64,000 nt of DNA from an uncultured Armatimonadota bacterium (GCA_903833215.1 CAILEM010000164.1:44915-108914); one strand, 5' to 3'; numbered from the stretch's first letter, positions 7,319 to 16,198 are shown. The notes: generated by a model not told the origin, from the letters alone. Made by a program: numbers and translations.

Positions 7319-10017
7319 GGACGCAATGTGCTCTGGACGGTGACGTAACCTAATACCGGGCCTTCTATCCCTGCGTGTTCCGGACCCTTCATTAATTGCT
7401 TCTCTTCAGGTGCGGAGAAGCGTCCCCCGTATTTCGCGCGAAGGGCTGCGATATCCATATCCGGCAGTCCAATAAACCGATTCGCCATGCTACTGAAGAC
7501 GTGAATTTCGAGTCTATTGACTCCCTGCTTCACGAATTTGGAGATGTCTAGTTCATATGGCGGGAGCCACACCGAACCGGCTTGCTTTCCGTTGACCGTG
7601 ACCCAAGCCGCGTGATGAACAGGTGGAAGGCGCAGTGTGATTGGTTTTACGACCGCGTTAAATTCTGTGGAATAGATTCCTTCCCCAGAAAACTTAACGC
7701 AATCGGCGAGCCCCTCCCAGTAAACGGGGTCTTTTAAATGCTGGACGGGAGGTGCATCGGGGCCAACGAACCGGAGCGTCCAGTCGGACCCGATGGTATC
7801 TAGCTCCTGTTTCAGCGGGAATGGGCCAAAGTGAGGTGGACCCGCTGGCGGATTATCTGAAGTCGTAAAATGGTCCCTGGCCACAATGAACTGAGACCCT
7901 CTTGCCGGAAGTCGCGAGTTTAGTAGTCGCCCAACAACCCGAGTTCGCTTTCCCGTCAGCGGATTCCAAGTCTCGAGGGCCCGACGGTTTGGAACTGGCT
8001 CAAGGCTGTAGTCAACCGGAGCGTCGGTAGGATTGGCGACAAAGTATATTTCACCATCCTTCAGGTCTCGTCGCACAACCGAGGGCGAGATATCCTTACA
8101 GATCAAGTGAGCCTGAGATACTCCCAAATATCCAAGCAAGAAGAGGTCAGCGTCTCCTGGCAGGTAGTAAGCCCATCCCGTCCCAGTTCGCTTCGGCACA
8201 AGGCTAGCTTCTAGGGAAAAAATGCGACCAATAATTCCACGGACTTCAAAATCATCGCTGGCTGCACCTTTCCCGCTGGCCTTCGATGGCAAGAGGCCGG
8301 TCGCCACCAGCGTGCCGCCCGCTTTCCAAAAGGCCTCAAGTTTCTTTAGTGACTTCAAATCGATCGACTCGATCCTTGGTAGCACGACGACTTTGTAGCT
8401 CATCGACCCAACCGAGAGTTCGGTGTGATCGGCGGAACGAACGACCTTGCCAAGCTGGTTCAACGACCAAAAGTCGAGACCATCAAATCCGATCGCCTCA
8501 CGGTTCAGTGCCTCAACAAGGTCAGAACGGTGCGTCATTGCCTTCTTGAGACCAAATTCGCTCGTCAACGGCCCTGTCACAAAGTGATCTCGAACGGCAA
8601 AGTCAAGAAGCAATTGCTCAGTACCGCCTTTGGCCATCCCATCTTCAATGGGCAGGTAAACGGCGACCTTGGCGGCCGGTTTGCCTTGCCGTAGCATCCA
8701 CGAACAGCGGTTCAGGTACTTCACCAGCTCTGGAAAAACAGCCCACTGCGGGTTGTTCTCACCGATAGAAGGGCCATAGTAAGGGAGCCAGCCGGGAATG
8801 CCAGCCGCGGCTGGTGAGTAGGGAAAATCGACGCCGGTAATGTCGTTTACTCCACTCAAAAACGACATATCACTCATCAGTTTCAGGTCGCTGAGGGTGT
8901 CTGTCAATCGATTCGGAATCGCACCCCATGTCCATGCCTCGGAGCCAATAACGTTCTTCCCTTCCTGGTGCGCCGCCGAAGACACATACCGGCAAACATT
9001 GAATCCACGCCACTCGTAGTGCTCGGCTGTCGGCATATCAATATATGCCGACGAAGTCATCGGAAGAGGTGGCGTGCCGTACGGCTGCAACTCAGTTTGA
9101 AGTTTGTGCTGGTGCGACCAGTCGTTGAGCTTCTTGACATATCGGGTTTCCGCCAATTCGGCGACGGTGCGCCAGAAGTCTTGCCGGAGTTTTCCGGAGT
9201 CCGGGTTCTTATCGTCGAAAAGGCTATTAAGCTCAGGAATGAGGTCGTAGCCTCTTAGCTTCTCAAACTCTTCTGGAAAATCGTGCGTCCAATTCTCTCG
9301 ATACACTTCGAGGCTATCCGAGAAGATCGACTCGACCTTTCCTATGTTGCCTTGCAGCATCGGTTCAACGGTGGACTTCAGATATCGATCGAGGGCTCCT
9401 TCATTGAGGTGATCGACAACCAAACCTTCGTTACCTAATGAAGCCCGCTTGACCTGCATCCGGGTCGGACTCTGCACGAATGTCACGACAGGTCCATCAG
9501 TTGGCTCCTTCACAAGCTTGCCGTTTTGAAAAATTGCGATCAAGCGATCGCCCGCTGAAGGTGATAGGGGTTTGGCCAATTCGAGCTTCCCGCCTTTGGC
9601 TACGCCCTCCACCTTCTTGAGCATCTGAGCGCTATCCGCTAAGGACACTTTGCTCCCACCAAAGGGCCAACCGGTACTCCCGCACACCCCAAATCTTAGG
9701 CCCAGTTGGTTAGCTCGCTTGATGGCGTAATCCATGTTCGCCAGGAACTCAGGGGAATCAAAGACTTGGTTGTGCCACTTCCCCGGCTCGTCGAGCGCGA
9801 ACGGATACATGAAGTACGTCATGACGCCGCCCACACCGGCTTTCTTCACGATCTGGAGTTGCCGATCAATATTCTGTTTGTCCCAAGCAGGCCCAAAAAC
9901 GCGCCAATACATCCGCGTCTTGGCATCATTCGGCACGTCGTTCCAGCCTTGGAGCAAGCTGTCGTTGGCAGCTACTGGACGAGAAGTGAGAACAGATAAC
10001 GCGATCAGCGTAAGCAT
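7315..10017 (-). CDS. Secreted glycoside hydrolase, GH106-like (alpha-L-rhamnosidase family)
   Basis: A 900-residue secreted hydrolase. From the chosen ATG at 10017 the protein begins with a Sec signal (MLTLIALSVLTSRPVAA). The motif RMYWRVFGPAW followed by KKAGVGGVMTYFMYPF resembles the N-terminal catalytic barrel of GH106 rhamnosidases, and the C-terminal 150 residues form a galactose-binding-like beta-sandwich (LPPVHHAAWVTVNGKQ, GVNRLEIHVFSS). The frame stays open for 150 bp further upstream, but that part lies in a palindromic repeat and would give an implausible leader. The gene heads the SASA/esterase operon. GH106 is the best match, but neighbouring families with the same fold cannot be excluded. 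Confidence 0.75.
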   Translation of the reverse strand: MLTLIALSVLTSRPVAANDSLLQGWNDVPNDAKTRMYWRVFGPAWDKQNIDRQLQIVKKAGVGGVMTYFMYPFALDEPGKWHNQVFDSPEFLANMDYAIKRANQLGLRFGVCGSTGWPFGGSKVSLADSAQMLKKVEGVAKGGKLELAKPLSPSAGDRLIAIFQNGKLVKEPTDGPVVTFVQSPTRMQVKRASLGNEGLVVDHLNEGALDRYLKSTVEPMLQGNIGKVESIFSDSLEVYRENWTHDFPEEFEKLRGYDLIPELNSLFDDKNPDSGKLRQDFWRTVAELAETRYVKKLNDWSHQHKLQTELQPYGTPPLPMTSSAYIDMPTAEHYEWRGFNVCRYVSSAAHQEGKNVIGSEAWTWGAIPNRLTDTLSDLKLMSDMSFLSGVNDITGVDFPYSPAAAGIPGWLPYYGPSIGENNPQWAVFPELVKYLNRCSWMLRQGKPAAKVAVYLPIEDGMAKGGTEQLLLDFAVRDHFVTGPLTSEFGLKKAMTHRSDLVEALNREAIGFDGLDFWSLNQLGKVVRSADHTELSVGSMSYKVVVLPRIESIDLKSLKKLEAFWKAGGTLVATGLLPSKASGKGAASDDFEVRGIIGRIFSLEASLVPKRTGTGWAYYLPGDADLFLLGYLGVSQAHLICKDISPSVVRRDLKDGEIYFVANPTDAPVDYSLEPVPNRRALETWNPLTGKRTRVVGRLLNSRLPARGSQFIVARDHFTTSDNPPAGPPHFGPFPLKQELDTIGSDWTLRFVGPDAPPVQHLKDPVYWEGLADCVKFSGEGIYSTEFNAVVKPITLRLPPVHHAAWVTVNGKQAGSVWLPPYELDISKFVKQGVNRLEIHVFSSMANRFIGLPDMDIAALRAKYGGRFSAPEEKQLMKGPEHAGIEGPVLGYVTVQSTLRP

Positions 10018-10301
10018 CGATCTAGAGTTCGATACCGGAGGGCCGTTTCCTTCTGCGAACAAGTCGCCAATTAGCGATGATTCTCTCATCCTTCCCCTGC
10101 GATGATGCCCCCAGCCGAAGCCATCGGCGGAGCCTGGAGGCTCCCCATCGAGTGCTCGGAAGGCCACGGTACTCCCGGCTACCGAAGCATGTGATTCGAA
10201 CCTCCAGACTCCACTTCGTTCCGGCTGGAGGCATCATCGTTCGCGATCTTCGTTCGGCTTTCCTCGGTGCACTGGTCGGTATCTTAGCCTCGCGAGTCAA
10301 A
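10018..10301. other. 284-bp gap containing a long imperfect palindrome
   Basis: The region upstream of the GH106-like gene holds a repeat element (10100-10239) and no gene of its own. It should also contain the operon promoter, but no convincing -35/-10 pair was recognised. Confidence 0.5.
10100..10239. repeat. Palindromic element with about 40-bp arms
   Basis: The left arm (10100-10140, starting CGATGATGCCCCCAGCCG) and the reverse complement of the right arm (10201-10239, starting CGATGATGCCTCCAGCCGG) agree closely over about 40 bp, with small gaps. The 60-bp centre contains further short dyads. The structure resembles a BIME/REP doublet or MITE-like remnant. Confidence 0.65.
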
Positions 10302-11135
10302 TCAGAAACCACCGACGGCGCTCACAACCGATCGCAGGTAGGCGACCTCGGCTTTCAGCTTGGCATCGCGGGCGTCGCCGTTATCTTCCTCGTAGAAAGG
10401 CATGAAAACTAGAGTGCCATCGAACTGGTTCACCTTCAAGGCTTCCATAACCCGATGCCAGTTCGTCACACCTTCTGAGATTGGTGCGAATGTCCGTCGC
10501 CAACCTTTGTCGGGATCGGTTGCCAGAGTCTTTTCTTGCCAAGTCACCGTGTCTTTCACGGCAAGCCAGGCACAATAGTCGCCGAGCAGACCAACCGAGA
10601 AGTCCCAGGGCTCAAACCCTTGAAAACTCTGATTACCAGGGTCCAGTTCAACACCAATCCACTGCGAAGGCAGTCCCCTCACCAGGTTGTAGGCCGCACT
10701 GGGAGAAGTGATCAGAGTGTTGTGATGGATCTGATAGATCGCACGGATGCGATGCTTCTGGGCTGCTTCTGCTACTCGATCCATGTCTGCTTTGGCGGCT
10801 TTCAGAGCCTCGTGAACATCGCCGGTAGCCTTGGGAAACCATCCCATTCGGAACTCTTTGATGCCACAACCCGCCATTGGTGCCATTGGGCTTTGGTCAG
10901 ACGCCAATACGTCGGCGGAAAATGTCGTTGAGGCACATGTGATCGTCAACCCAGCCTGAGTCGCCTCGTTCATAAATCGGGAAAGGTCTGTGGCAACGAA
11001 CTCCTCGTCCACCGGATAGCCCTTACGAATGACGACGTTGGTGGTATCCAGCCCAACACTCTGCACCAAATCCGCAAGCTGGCCCGCGCTGAAATCTCGA
11101 TACAACTTAGGAAACAAGCTCCAGACCGCGCGCAT
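10302..11135 (-). CDS. Sugar phosphate isomerase/epimerase-like TIM-barrel protein
   Basis: A 277-residue protein of the xylose-isomerase-like TIM-barrel (AP endonuclease 2) superfamily. Recognisable parts are the N-terminal strand and helix FPKLYRDFSAGQLADLVQSV, the central IYQIHHNTLITS, the metal-site-like GVELDPGN (a substitute for the usual xxxDxxH) and LAVKDTVTW. The family isomerises or epimerises sugars, or acts as a phosphate-free hexose enzyme. The substrate is unknown. It lies upstream of the GH106-like operon, separated by a repeat, so a role in using the released sugars is plausible but inferred. Confidence 0.8.
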   Translation of the reverse strand: MRAVWSLFPKLYRDFSAGQLADLVQSVGLDTTNVVIRKGYPVDEEFVATDLSRFMNEATQAGLTITCASTTFSADVLASDQSPMAPMAGCGIKEFRMGWFPKATGDVHEALKAAKADMDRVAEAAQKHRIRAIYQIHHNTLITSPSAAYNLVRGLPSQWIGVELDPGNQSFQGFEPWDFSVGLLGDYCAWLAVKDTVTWQEKTLATDPDKGWRRTFAPISEGVTNWHRVMEALKVNQFDGTLVFMPFYEEDNGDARDAKLKAEVAYLRSVVSAVGGF

Positions 11136-11202
11136 GGAGAGGTTTTACCCTTTGCGCACGGTCTTGGCTCGGACGACTAACCAAGCGTTGAATGATGAAC
11201 CC

Positions 11203-12693
11203 TTACAAGCCGTAGATGTCCGAATACTTCGCCGTGGCATAGGCCAACCAATCGGTGGGCTCCATCGGACGACCTGTCACTTGAGTGACAAGTTCTCGAG
11301 GCGGAATCGAACGTGCATGCTGATAGACCTTGTCGGTGAGCCATCCCAAGATCGGCGCGAACTCGCCCTTCGCCATTAACGAGTCGGTATCACCGAGATC
11401 ATGCTTCACGCACTTCCACATCTGACCGCCGATGAGATTGCCCATCGAATAGGTCGGGAAATACCCAACGGATCCGCGACTCCAATGCACGTCTTGCAGA
11501 CATCCAAGGGTATCGGTCGGCGGCGTAATTCCTAGGTAATCCGTGTACTTCGCGTTCCATGCTTCTGGAAGGTCTTTGATTTTCACTTGACCTGTCAAGA
11601 TTTCAACTTCAATTTCGAAGCGCACGAGGATGTGTAGGTTGTAGGTCAGTTCATCCGCGCCAACGCGAATGAAATCGGGTTCGACTTTGTTAAGCGCACG
11701 GTAAAAGGAATCAACATCCAGTCCACCGAGTCGAGGAAAAGAAGCCTGAAGCTTTGGCAAGAAGTACGTCCAGAAGCCACGTGACCGCCCCACGATATTC
11801 TCCCAAAGCCGCGATTGGCTTTCATGAACGGCCAACGAAATGCCACCTGCCAATGGCGTCCGATCCCACTTTAGGGGTGAATTCTGCTCGTAAAGTGCAT
11901 GGCCCATTTCGTGCAATGAGGATGAGACAATCCCCTTGAGGTGTTCGCTCGCTCGGGTGGTCATGCGAATGTCGCTGCACGACGTTCCCGAACAGAATGC
12001 ATTCGGAGCCAGGTTGAGGCGACCTCGATCGAGGTCGAATCCGATTGCTGAAATCGTTTGCTCTGAGAACAGACGGAGTGCCTCTTTATCCCAATCGCCC
12101 ACGAGGGCGGCGTCATCAACGGGCGTCCCTTCCTCACGAATCTTCCGCACCAAATCGACGATCGGTTGCTTGATGCCCTGGAACATCGCCTCCGCATCCG
12201 AATATGTGGCGCCCTGCTCGTACATATCGATCAGCGGATCGTAAATGTGGTTGGTGTAGCCGAGCAGCCCCGCCGTTTCACCAGCGATATCAAAAAGCTG
12301 CTCGTAGAACGGTGCCAGCAGAGGAAAATTGTTCGTCGCTTTCGCCGTCTTCCAAGTCTCGTAGGCGTCGGAAGACACTCGCGAGTGGCGCTTTATCAAC
12401 TCTTGGGGAAGCTTCGTTTCGATATCGACTTCGCGTCGCAGCGCCGCAGCCATCGCCACATCTTCAGAACCAGGCTGAGCCTCAGCTTCGAATGCTTCTA
12501 GCGCTCGCGCAAACTCATCGCCAGTAAACAACGCATGAGCTTTTGAGGTGAGAATCCCCACATGCGCCGTTCGGGCGGTTGCTCCGCCGGGCGGCATCAG
12601 GACCTGGCGATCCCAATTCATGAGGCTGATCGCCGACGCTAATGCGTTGTGGTCAGCAAAGAGTCGAAGTAGATTTTCCTTCGCAGTGGACAT
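11203..12693 (-). CDS. M32 family metallocarboxypeptidase, paralogue 1
   Basis: A 496-residue carboxypeptidase Taq-like (M32) enzyme, which removes C-terminal residues from peptides in the cytoplasm. Visible family motifs are DIRMTTR, the zinc site HEMGHALYEQ with the third ligand in HESQSRLWEN, RVGADELTYNLHI, and CLQDVHWSRGSVGYFPTY. The normally conserved HPF motif reads NAFCSG here, whereas paralogue 2 keeps HPFCTG. A TAGAAT hexamer lies 11 nt upstream of the ATG. About half the residues are shared with the neighbouring gene, which indicates tandem duplication. Confidence 0.93.
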   Translation of the reverse strand: MSTAKENLLRLFADHNALASAISLMNWDRQVLMPPGGATARTAHVGILTSKAHALFTGDEFARALEAFEAEAQPGSEDVAMAAALRREVDIETKLPQELIKRHSRVSSDAYETWKTAKATNNFPLLAPFYEQLFDIAGETAGLLGYTNHIYDPLIDMYEQGATYSDAEAMFQGIKQPIVDLVRKIREEGTPVDDAALVGDWDKEALRLFSEQTISAIGFDLDRGRLNLAPNAFCSGTSCSDIRMTTRASEHLKGIVSSSLHEMGHALYEQNSPLKWDRTPLAGGISLAVHESQSRLWENIVGRSRGFWTYFLPKLQASFPRLGGLDVDSFYRALNKVEPDFIRVGADELTYNLHILVRFEIEVEILTGQVKIKDLPEAWNAKYTDYLGITPPTDTLGCLQDVHWSRGSVGYFPTYSMGNLIGGQMWKCVKHDLGDTDSLMAKGEFAPILGWLTDKVYQHARSIPPRELVTQVTGRPMEPTDWLAYATAKYSDIYGL

Positions 12694-12733
12694 GGCTTAA
12701 ATCCATTCTAGCCGGATCAATAACACGCAAGAG

Positions 12734-12762
12734 GGGCCACCTTCTCTTTGAGAAAGCGGCCC
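12734..12762 (-). terminator. Candidate hairpin between the two M32 genes
   Basis: On the minus strand GGGCCGCTTTCTC pairs with GAGAAGGTGGCCC, including some G-U pairs, around a 3-nt loop. It lies just downstream of paralogue 2. The following bases (CTCTTGCG) are only weakly T-rich, so termination efficiency is uncertain. Confidence 0.4.
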
Positions 12763-12791
12763 GTTCGTCTTGCTTGGTGATGCTGAAGTGT

Positions 12792-14270
12792 CTACAAATT
12801 GTAGATCTCTGAATATTTGGCATTGAGCCCGGCCAGATAGTCTTCAGCGCCCATCGGCTTGCCTGTGACTCGCTGGATCAGTTCCTTGGGCGCATAGCGC
12901 TTGCCCTGGGCGTACACGTTATCTCGCAGCCAACCGAGAATCGGTGCAAAGTTTCCGCTTGCCATCAGTTCATCTGTGTTCGGAACGTCCTTCTTGAGTG
13001 CGTTCCAAATCTGGTAGCTCAGGAGGTTGCCCATTGAGTAGGTCGGGAAGTAGCCGATCGAACCCATCGACCAGTGAACATCTTGTAGACACCCTTCTGC
13101 ATCATTTCGTGGGGTGATGCCGAGATATTCAGCATATTTGGCGTTCCATGCTTCAGGGAGATCCTTGACCTTCAGCTTGTCGGTGAGCACATCGAGCTCA
13201 ATTTCGAACCGTACGAGCACGTGCAGGTTATAGGTAAGTTCGTCGGCTTCAACACGGATATATGACGGTTCAACCCTGTTGATCGCTCGATAGAACGTGT
13301 TGAGATCATAAGACGCGAGTGCTGGGAATTTCGCTTGTAGCGCAGGCAAGAAATGGCTCCAGAACGGCTTGCTGCGCCCGACAATGTTCTCCCAGGTTCG
13401 AGATTGGCTTTCGTGAACTCCGAGCGATACTCCGCCAGCCAGCGGCGAACGATCCCAACTCATTGGCGAGCCTTGCTCATACATACCGTGCCCGGCCTCA
13501 TGCAGCGAGCCGAAGATGGCACTGCCAATGTACGGCTTGTATCGTGTGGTCAACCGAATATCGCCGACCGACCATCCCGTACAGAACGGATGGGGCGCAG
13601 TATCTTGTCTTCCCCGTGCGAAATCGAATCCGATTGCTTGCACCAACATCTCGGTGAATTCACCCTGGAGCGTTTTGCTCCAGTCACCATAAAGCAAGCT
13701 GTCGTCAATCACCGGTTGGGCAGCAATCGACTTGACCAGAGCGACCTGCGGACCCTTAATAGCATCGAACATTGCTCTCGCATCTGCGGCCGTCGCACCT
13801 TGCTCATATTGATCAAGCAGTGCATCGTAAATGCTCTCCTTGTAGCCAAGGAACTGTGCCTCTTCACGCGCGATCTCAAACATTCGCTCAAGGGTTGGGG
13901 CAAAGCTGGCGAAATCGGATTTAGCGCGCGCTTCCACCCAGCGCTCATGAGCGATGGCCGAGAGTCGAGATTTTTCCTCGACGAGTGAGGTTGGCAGCTT
14001 TGTAGCCAGGTCCAAGTCTCGTCTAACAACTCTAAGCATCGCTTCGTCATCTTCAGCCTCAGGTGACGAGGCATCGAGCGCTGTACGCGTCTCATCGGCT
14101 ACAAACGTTTCGTGAGCCATTCGACTCAAGATCCCGATATGCTCCGCACGGGCCGTAGCACCACCCTTCGGCATATACGTCTGCTGGTCCCAATCCATCA
14201 TGGTGAGGGCAGCATGCAACGCATTGACATCGGCAAGCCGCGATTTCAGGGTCTCTAGGGCGGAAGGCAT
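12792..14270 (-). CDS. M32 family metallocarboxypeptidase, paralogue 2
   Basis: A 492-residue M32 carboxypeptidase with the full motif set: HPFCTGWS, DIRLTTR, zinc site HEAGHGMYEQ, HESQSRTWEN, EADELTYNLHV and CLQDVHWSMGSIGYFPTY. The ATG at 14270 is preferred over an upstream ATG that adds a Cys/Lys-rich 34-residue leader. It aligns with the start of paralogue 1 and is preceded by a well-spaced promoter with its -10 only 7 nt away. It is the upstream member of the tandem pair. Confidence 0.94.
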   Translation of the reverse strand: MPSALETLKSRLADVNALHAALTMMDWDQQTYMPKGGATARAEHIGILSRMAHETFVADETRTALDASSPEAEDDEAMLRVVRRDLDLATKLPTSLVEEKSRLSAIAHERWVEARAKSDFASFAPTLERMFEIAREEAQFLGYKESIYDALLDQYEQGATAADARAMFDAIKGPQVALVKSIAAQPVIDDSLLYGDWSKTLQGEFTEMLVQAIGFDFARGRQDTAPHPFCTGWSVGDIRLTTRYKPYIGSAIFGSLHEAGHGMYEQGSPMSWDRSPLAGGVSLGVHESQSRTWENIVGRSKPFWSHFLPALQAKFPALASYDLNTFYRAINRVEPSYIRVEADELTYNLHVLVRFEIELDVLTDKLKVKDLPEAWNAKYAEYLGITPRNDAEGCLQDVHWSMGSIGYFPTYSMGNLLSYQIWNALKKDVPNTDELMASGNFAPILGWLRDNVYAQGKRYAPKELIQRVTGKPMGAEDYLAGLNAKYSEIYNL

Positions 14271-14277
14271 AGAGTTG

Positions 14278-14305
14278 AGTTTACTCTGACAAACTATTTT
14301 GTAAA
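14278..14305 (-). promoter_or_regulatory. Candidate leaderless promoter of M32 paralogue 2
   Basis: On the minus strand TTTACA (14300-14305), a 16-bp spacer and TAAACT (14278-14283) stand 7 nt before the ATG. No ribosome-binding site fits between them. Confidence 0.55.
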
Positions 14306-14491
14306 GCCATTGGTCCCTGCCGGTGTTAAAGGACGCATGCTTACACCCAAACAGGGTTACCGTTCGCAACAAACGAAATAACTTCCTGAATCACCCGCAG
14401 GGTCGCTAAACGAAAGTCCAACTCGTCTCTCTCCGATGTTGCACCCCCGAGAGATGGCGAGAAAGGTAAACAAATTTTAGACTCGCTTTAG

Positions 14492-14531
14492 GAAATCGAA
14501 TCAATTTCTCGAAAGAAGTCCTAAACTTCTT
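14492..14531. promoter_or_regulatory. Paired dyads upstream of the DUF2089 gene
   Basis: Two small inverted repeats sit in the 306-bp divergent gap (14271-14576). GAAAT-7-ATTTC lies at 14492-14508 and the perfect AAGAAGT-5-ACTTCTT at 14513-14531, ending 45 bp before the DUF2089 start. They could be operators. The rest of the gap is AT-richer than its surroundings and shows no gene. Confidence 0.35.
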
Positions 14532-14564
14532 AGATATTTCCGCAACGCTCTGTTCAAATTCTCG

Positions 14565-14570
14565 TAATAT
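14565..14570 (+). promoter_or_regulatory. TAATAT hexamer 6 nt before the DUF2089 ATG
   Basis: TAATAT fits a -10 box and ends 6 nt before the ATG at 14577, with no Shine-Dalgarno. No clear -35 is seen. Confidence 0.45.
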
Positions 14571-14576
14571 TGGTTG

Positions 14577-14978
14577 ATGGGCAAGGACAAATACCATAAG
14601 GTGCCCGCTCAAGACCCGGTAACGGGCGGTGAACTGTATATCAGTGAGGTCGCCAGCGAAGAGAGCGGAATCACGATCCGGGGGAAATTCGAAATTCCTC
14701 GATACGCTCGATTGGAACCGGAACAACAAAAGTTTCTGGAGACTTTCCTGCGATGTCGCGGAATGCTCAACAGTGTTGAGCGGGAACTGGGGATAAGTTA
14801 TCCCACCGTCCGCGCTCGGCTTGATAGCCTTCTTGACGCGCTAGACTTGACGCCACAGAAAGAAGAACCTGTAAAACGCGACAAGTCGACGGAAAAGCGA
14901 CGTAAAGTTCTTGAAGAGCTTGAGAAGGGCGAAATTACAGCAGACGAAGCAAAGGAACGGCTAGGAGTTTTGAGGTGA
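14577..14978 (+). CDS. DUF2089-domain DNA-binding-like protein
   Basis: A 133-residue protein matching the DUF2089 family. It has an N-terminal beta segment (residues 10-45), a helix-turn-helix-like region CRGMLNSVERELGISYPTVRARL (residues 62-84; the helices are visible as EFLGISYPTV-type signatures), and a charged linker. The C-terminal helix EELEKGEITADEAKERLGVL resembles the short SHOCT-like module. The family is usually found beside membrane or adhesin-like genes and is thought to regulate them. Its stop overlaps the GTG of the next gene (GTGA), so the two are translationally coupled. A TTG one codon earlier is possible, but the ATG at 14577 is preferred. Confidence 0.85.
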   Translation: MGKDKYHKVPAQDPVTGGELYISEVASEESGITIRGKFEIPRYARLEPEQQKFLETFLRCRGMLNSVERELGISYPTVRARLDSLLDALDLTPQKEEPVKRDKSTEKRRKVLEELEKGEITADEAKERLGVLR

Positions 14979-16186
14979 GGGAAGAAGTACAAAGAATCAG
15001 CAAACTTGTGGCAGATGGCAAGCTGAGCCCAGAAGATGCTGCGGCGTTAATCGATGCGTTTTACGAAACGGATCGAAGCGAGGAGCAGGAATCGGCCACC
15101 ACGCCTCCACCGCCACCTCCTCCTACTGAAGAGGCGAAAAAATCTGGCGCACGAGATCCCTTCCGATCTTTGATTGAGTCCATCGAGAAGATGACCAAAG
15201 AAGGCATGGAGACCGTCGATTGGAACGAGGTTTCCAAGCATGCTCGCCAGTCTGCGAAAAAAGGTCTTGACCAACTGAAGGCCGGCATCGAAGACCTAAG
15301 CAAGGGCAAGGTGAACATCGGTTGGCTGCTCACCAGTGAAGAGCGAGAAATTACCCTTCCTCTGTCCATTCCAACTGGGAAGACACTCAAGATTGACAAC
15401 GCATCGGGTGAGATCAAAGTTGTCGGTGGTTTTGAAGTCGGAAGCGTTACCGCGCATGCTCGGTTCAAGGGCGCGACGATCGAAGAAGCCAAGGCCAAAG
15501 CTGACGCCTACACCTTGATAATCGAAGAGAGCGATCACATTGTTGAAATCCGCCAACCGGACGTCAACGGTCTGACCGTCGATATCGAAATTCAGATGCC
15601 AGGCCACGGAAATGTGAACATCCATTCGGAATCGGGCAACATCCAGTTACTCGATACTCAAGGTGGATGCCGCGTTGACGGCAAGTCGGGGAATGTCGTC
15701 CTTCGAGGACTGCACGGCATCGTCGAGGTAGCCACCGCAAGTGGCAACATCTCGATCGAAGACACAGAGGGTGCTTCCTTATCGCTTGAAAACCGATCCG
15801 GAAACATTCGAGCCGCTCGCACCAAGGGCAACCTCAAGGCGAGAACCGCATCGGGAGATATCACGGTGACGAATAGCGGTGGAAAGGTCATTTCGATCGA
15901 AACTGCCTCGGGCAACGTCAGCGTGGATCTTGATGAACCTGTCACCGGGACCCTGAACATACGAACTGTGGACGGAAACGCACTTGCATCGCTGCCAGAT
16001 GGAAGCGATTGCCGGGTCAGCCTTTCGACGCTCCGAGGAGTCGTTCAGTCCGGAATCGACCTTGAGGACGAAGCACGCGCAGAGTCGAGAATCACGGGTC
16101 GCCTCGGTGGAGGAACCGGAACCCTGGATATCAGCGCCGTGACCGGCAACATCACCCTCGAACTTCGAGACCAGACTAACTTCTGA
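14975..16186 (+). CDS. DUF4097-type beta-strand repeat protein with N-terminal SHOCT-like helix
   Basis: A 403-residue protein. The N-terminus (ISKLVADGKLSPEDAAALI, residues 7-25) is a SHOCT-like helical pair similar to the C-terminus of the upstream DUF2089 protein. A proline-rich linker (PPPPPPPT) and a helical segment follow. From about residue 130 onward, repeated short strands of the pattern SGNI..DTQGG, SGNVVLRGLHG, ASGNISIEDTEG, SGDITVTNSGG form a DUF4097/adhesin-like beta-solenoid. No signal peptide is visible. The GTG start is supported by AGGAG 8 nt upstream and by the GTGA overlap. The role is unknown; a regulator-effector pair for envelope sensing is an inference. Confidence 0.82.
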   Translation: MREEVQRISKLVADGKLSPEDAAALIDAFYETDRSEEQESATTPPPPPPPTEEAKKSGARDPFRSLIESIEKMTKEGMETVDWNEVSKHARQSAKKGLDQLKAGIEDLSKGKVNIGWLLTSEEREITLPLSIPTGKTLKIDNASGEIKVVGGFEVGSVTAHARFKGATIEEAKAKADAYTLIIEESDHIVEIRQPDVNGLTVDIEIQMPGHGNVNIHSESGNIQLLDTQGGCRVDGKSGNVVLRGLHGIVEVATASGNISIEDTEGASLSLENRSGNIRAARTKGNLKARTASGDITVTNSGGKVISIETASGNVSVDLDEPVTGTLNIRTVDGNALASLPDGSDCRVSLSTLRGVVQSGIDLEDEARAESRITGRLGGGTGTLDISAVTGNITLELRDQTNF

Positions 16187-16198
16187 TAAACATAGAGC

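Noticed and set aside
10018..10167. N-terminal extension of the GH106-like protein
   Set aside because: The extra 50 residues are encoded by repeat sequence and precede a good signal peptide at the ATG 10017.
10180..10215. A TTCGAATC stretch resembling a tRNA T-loop, seen on the minus strand
   Set aside because: The flanking bases do not pair as a T-stem, and no anticodon arm or acceptor stem can be drawn. It lies within the palindromic element.
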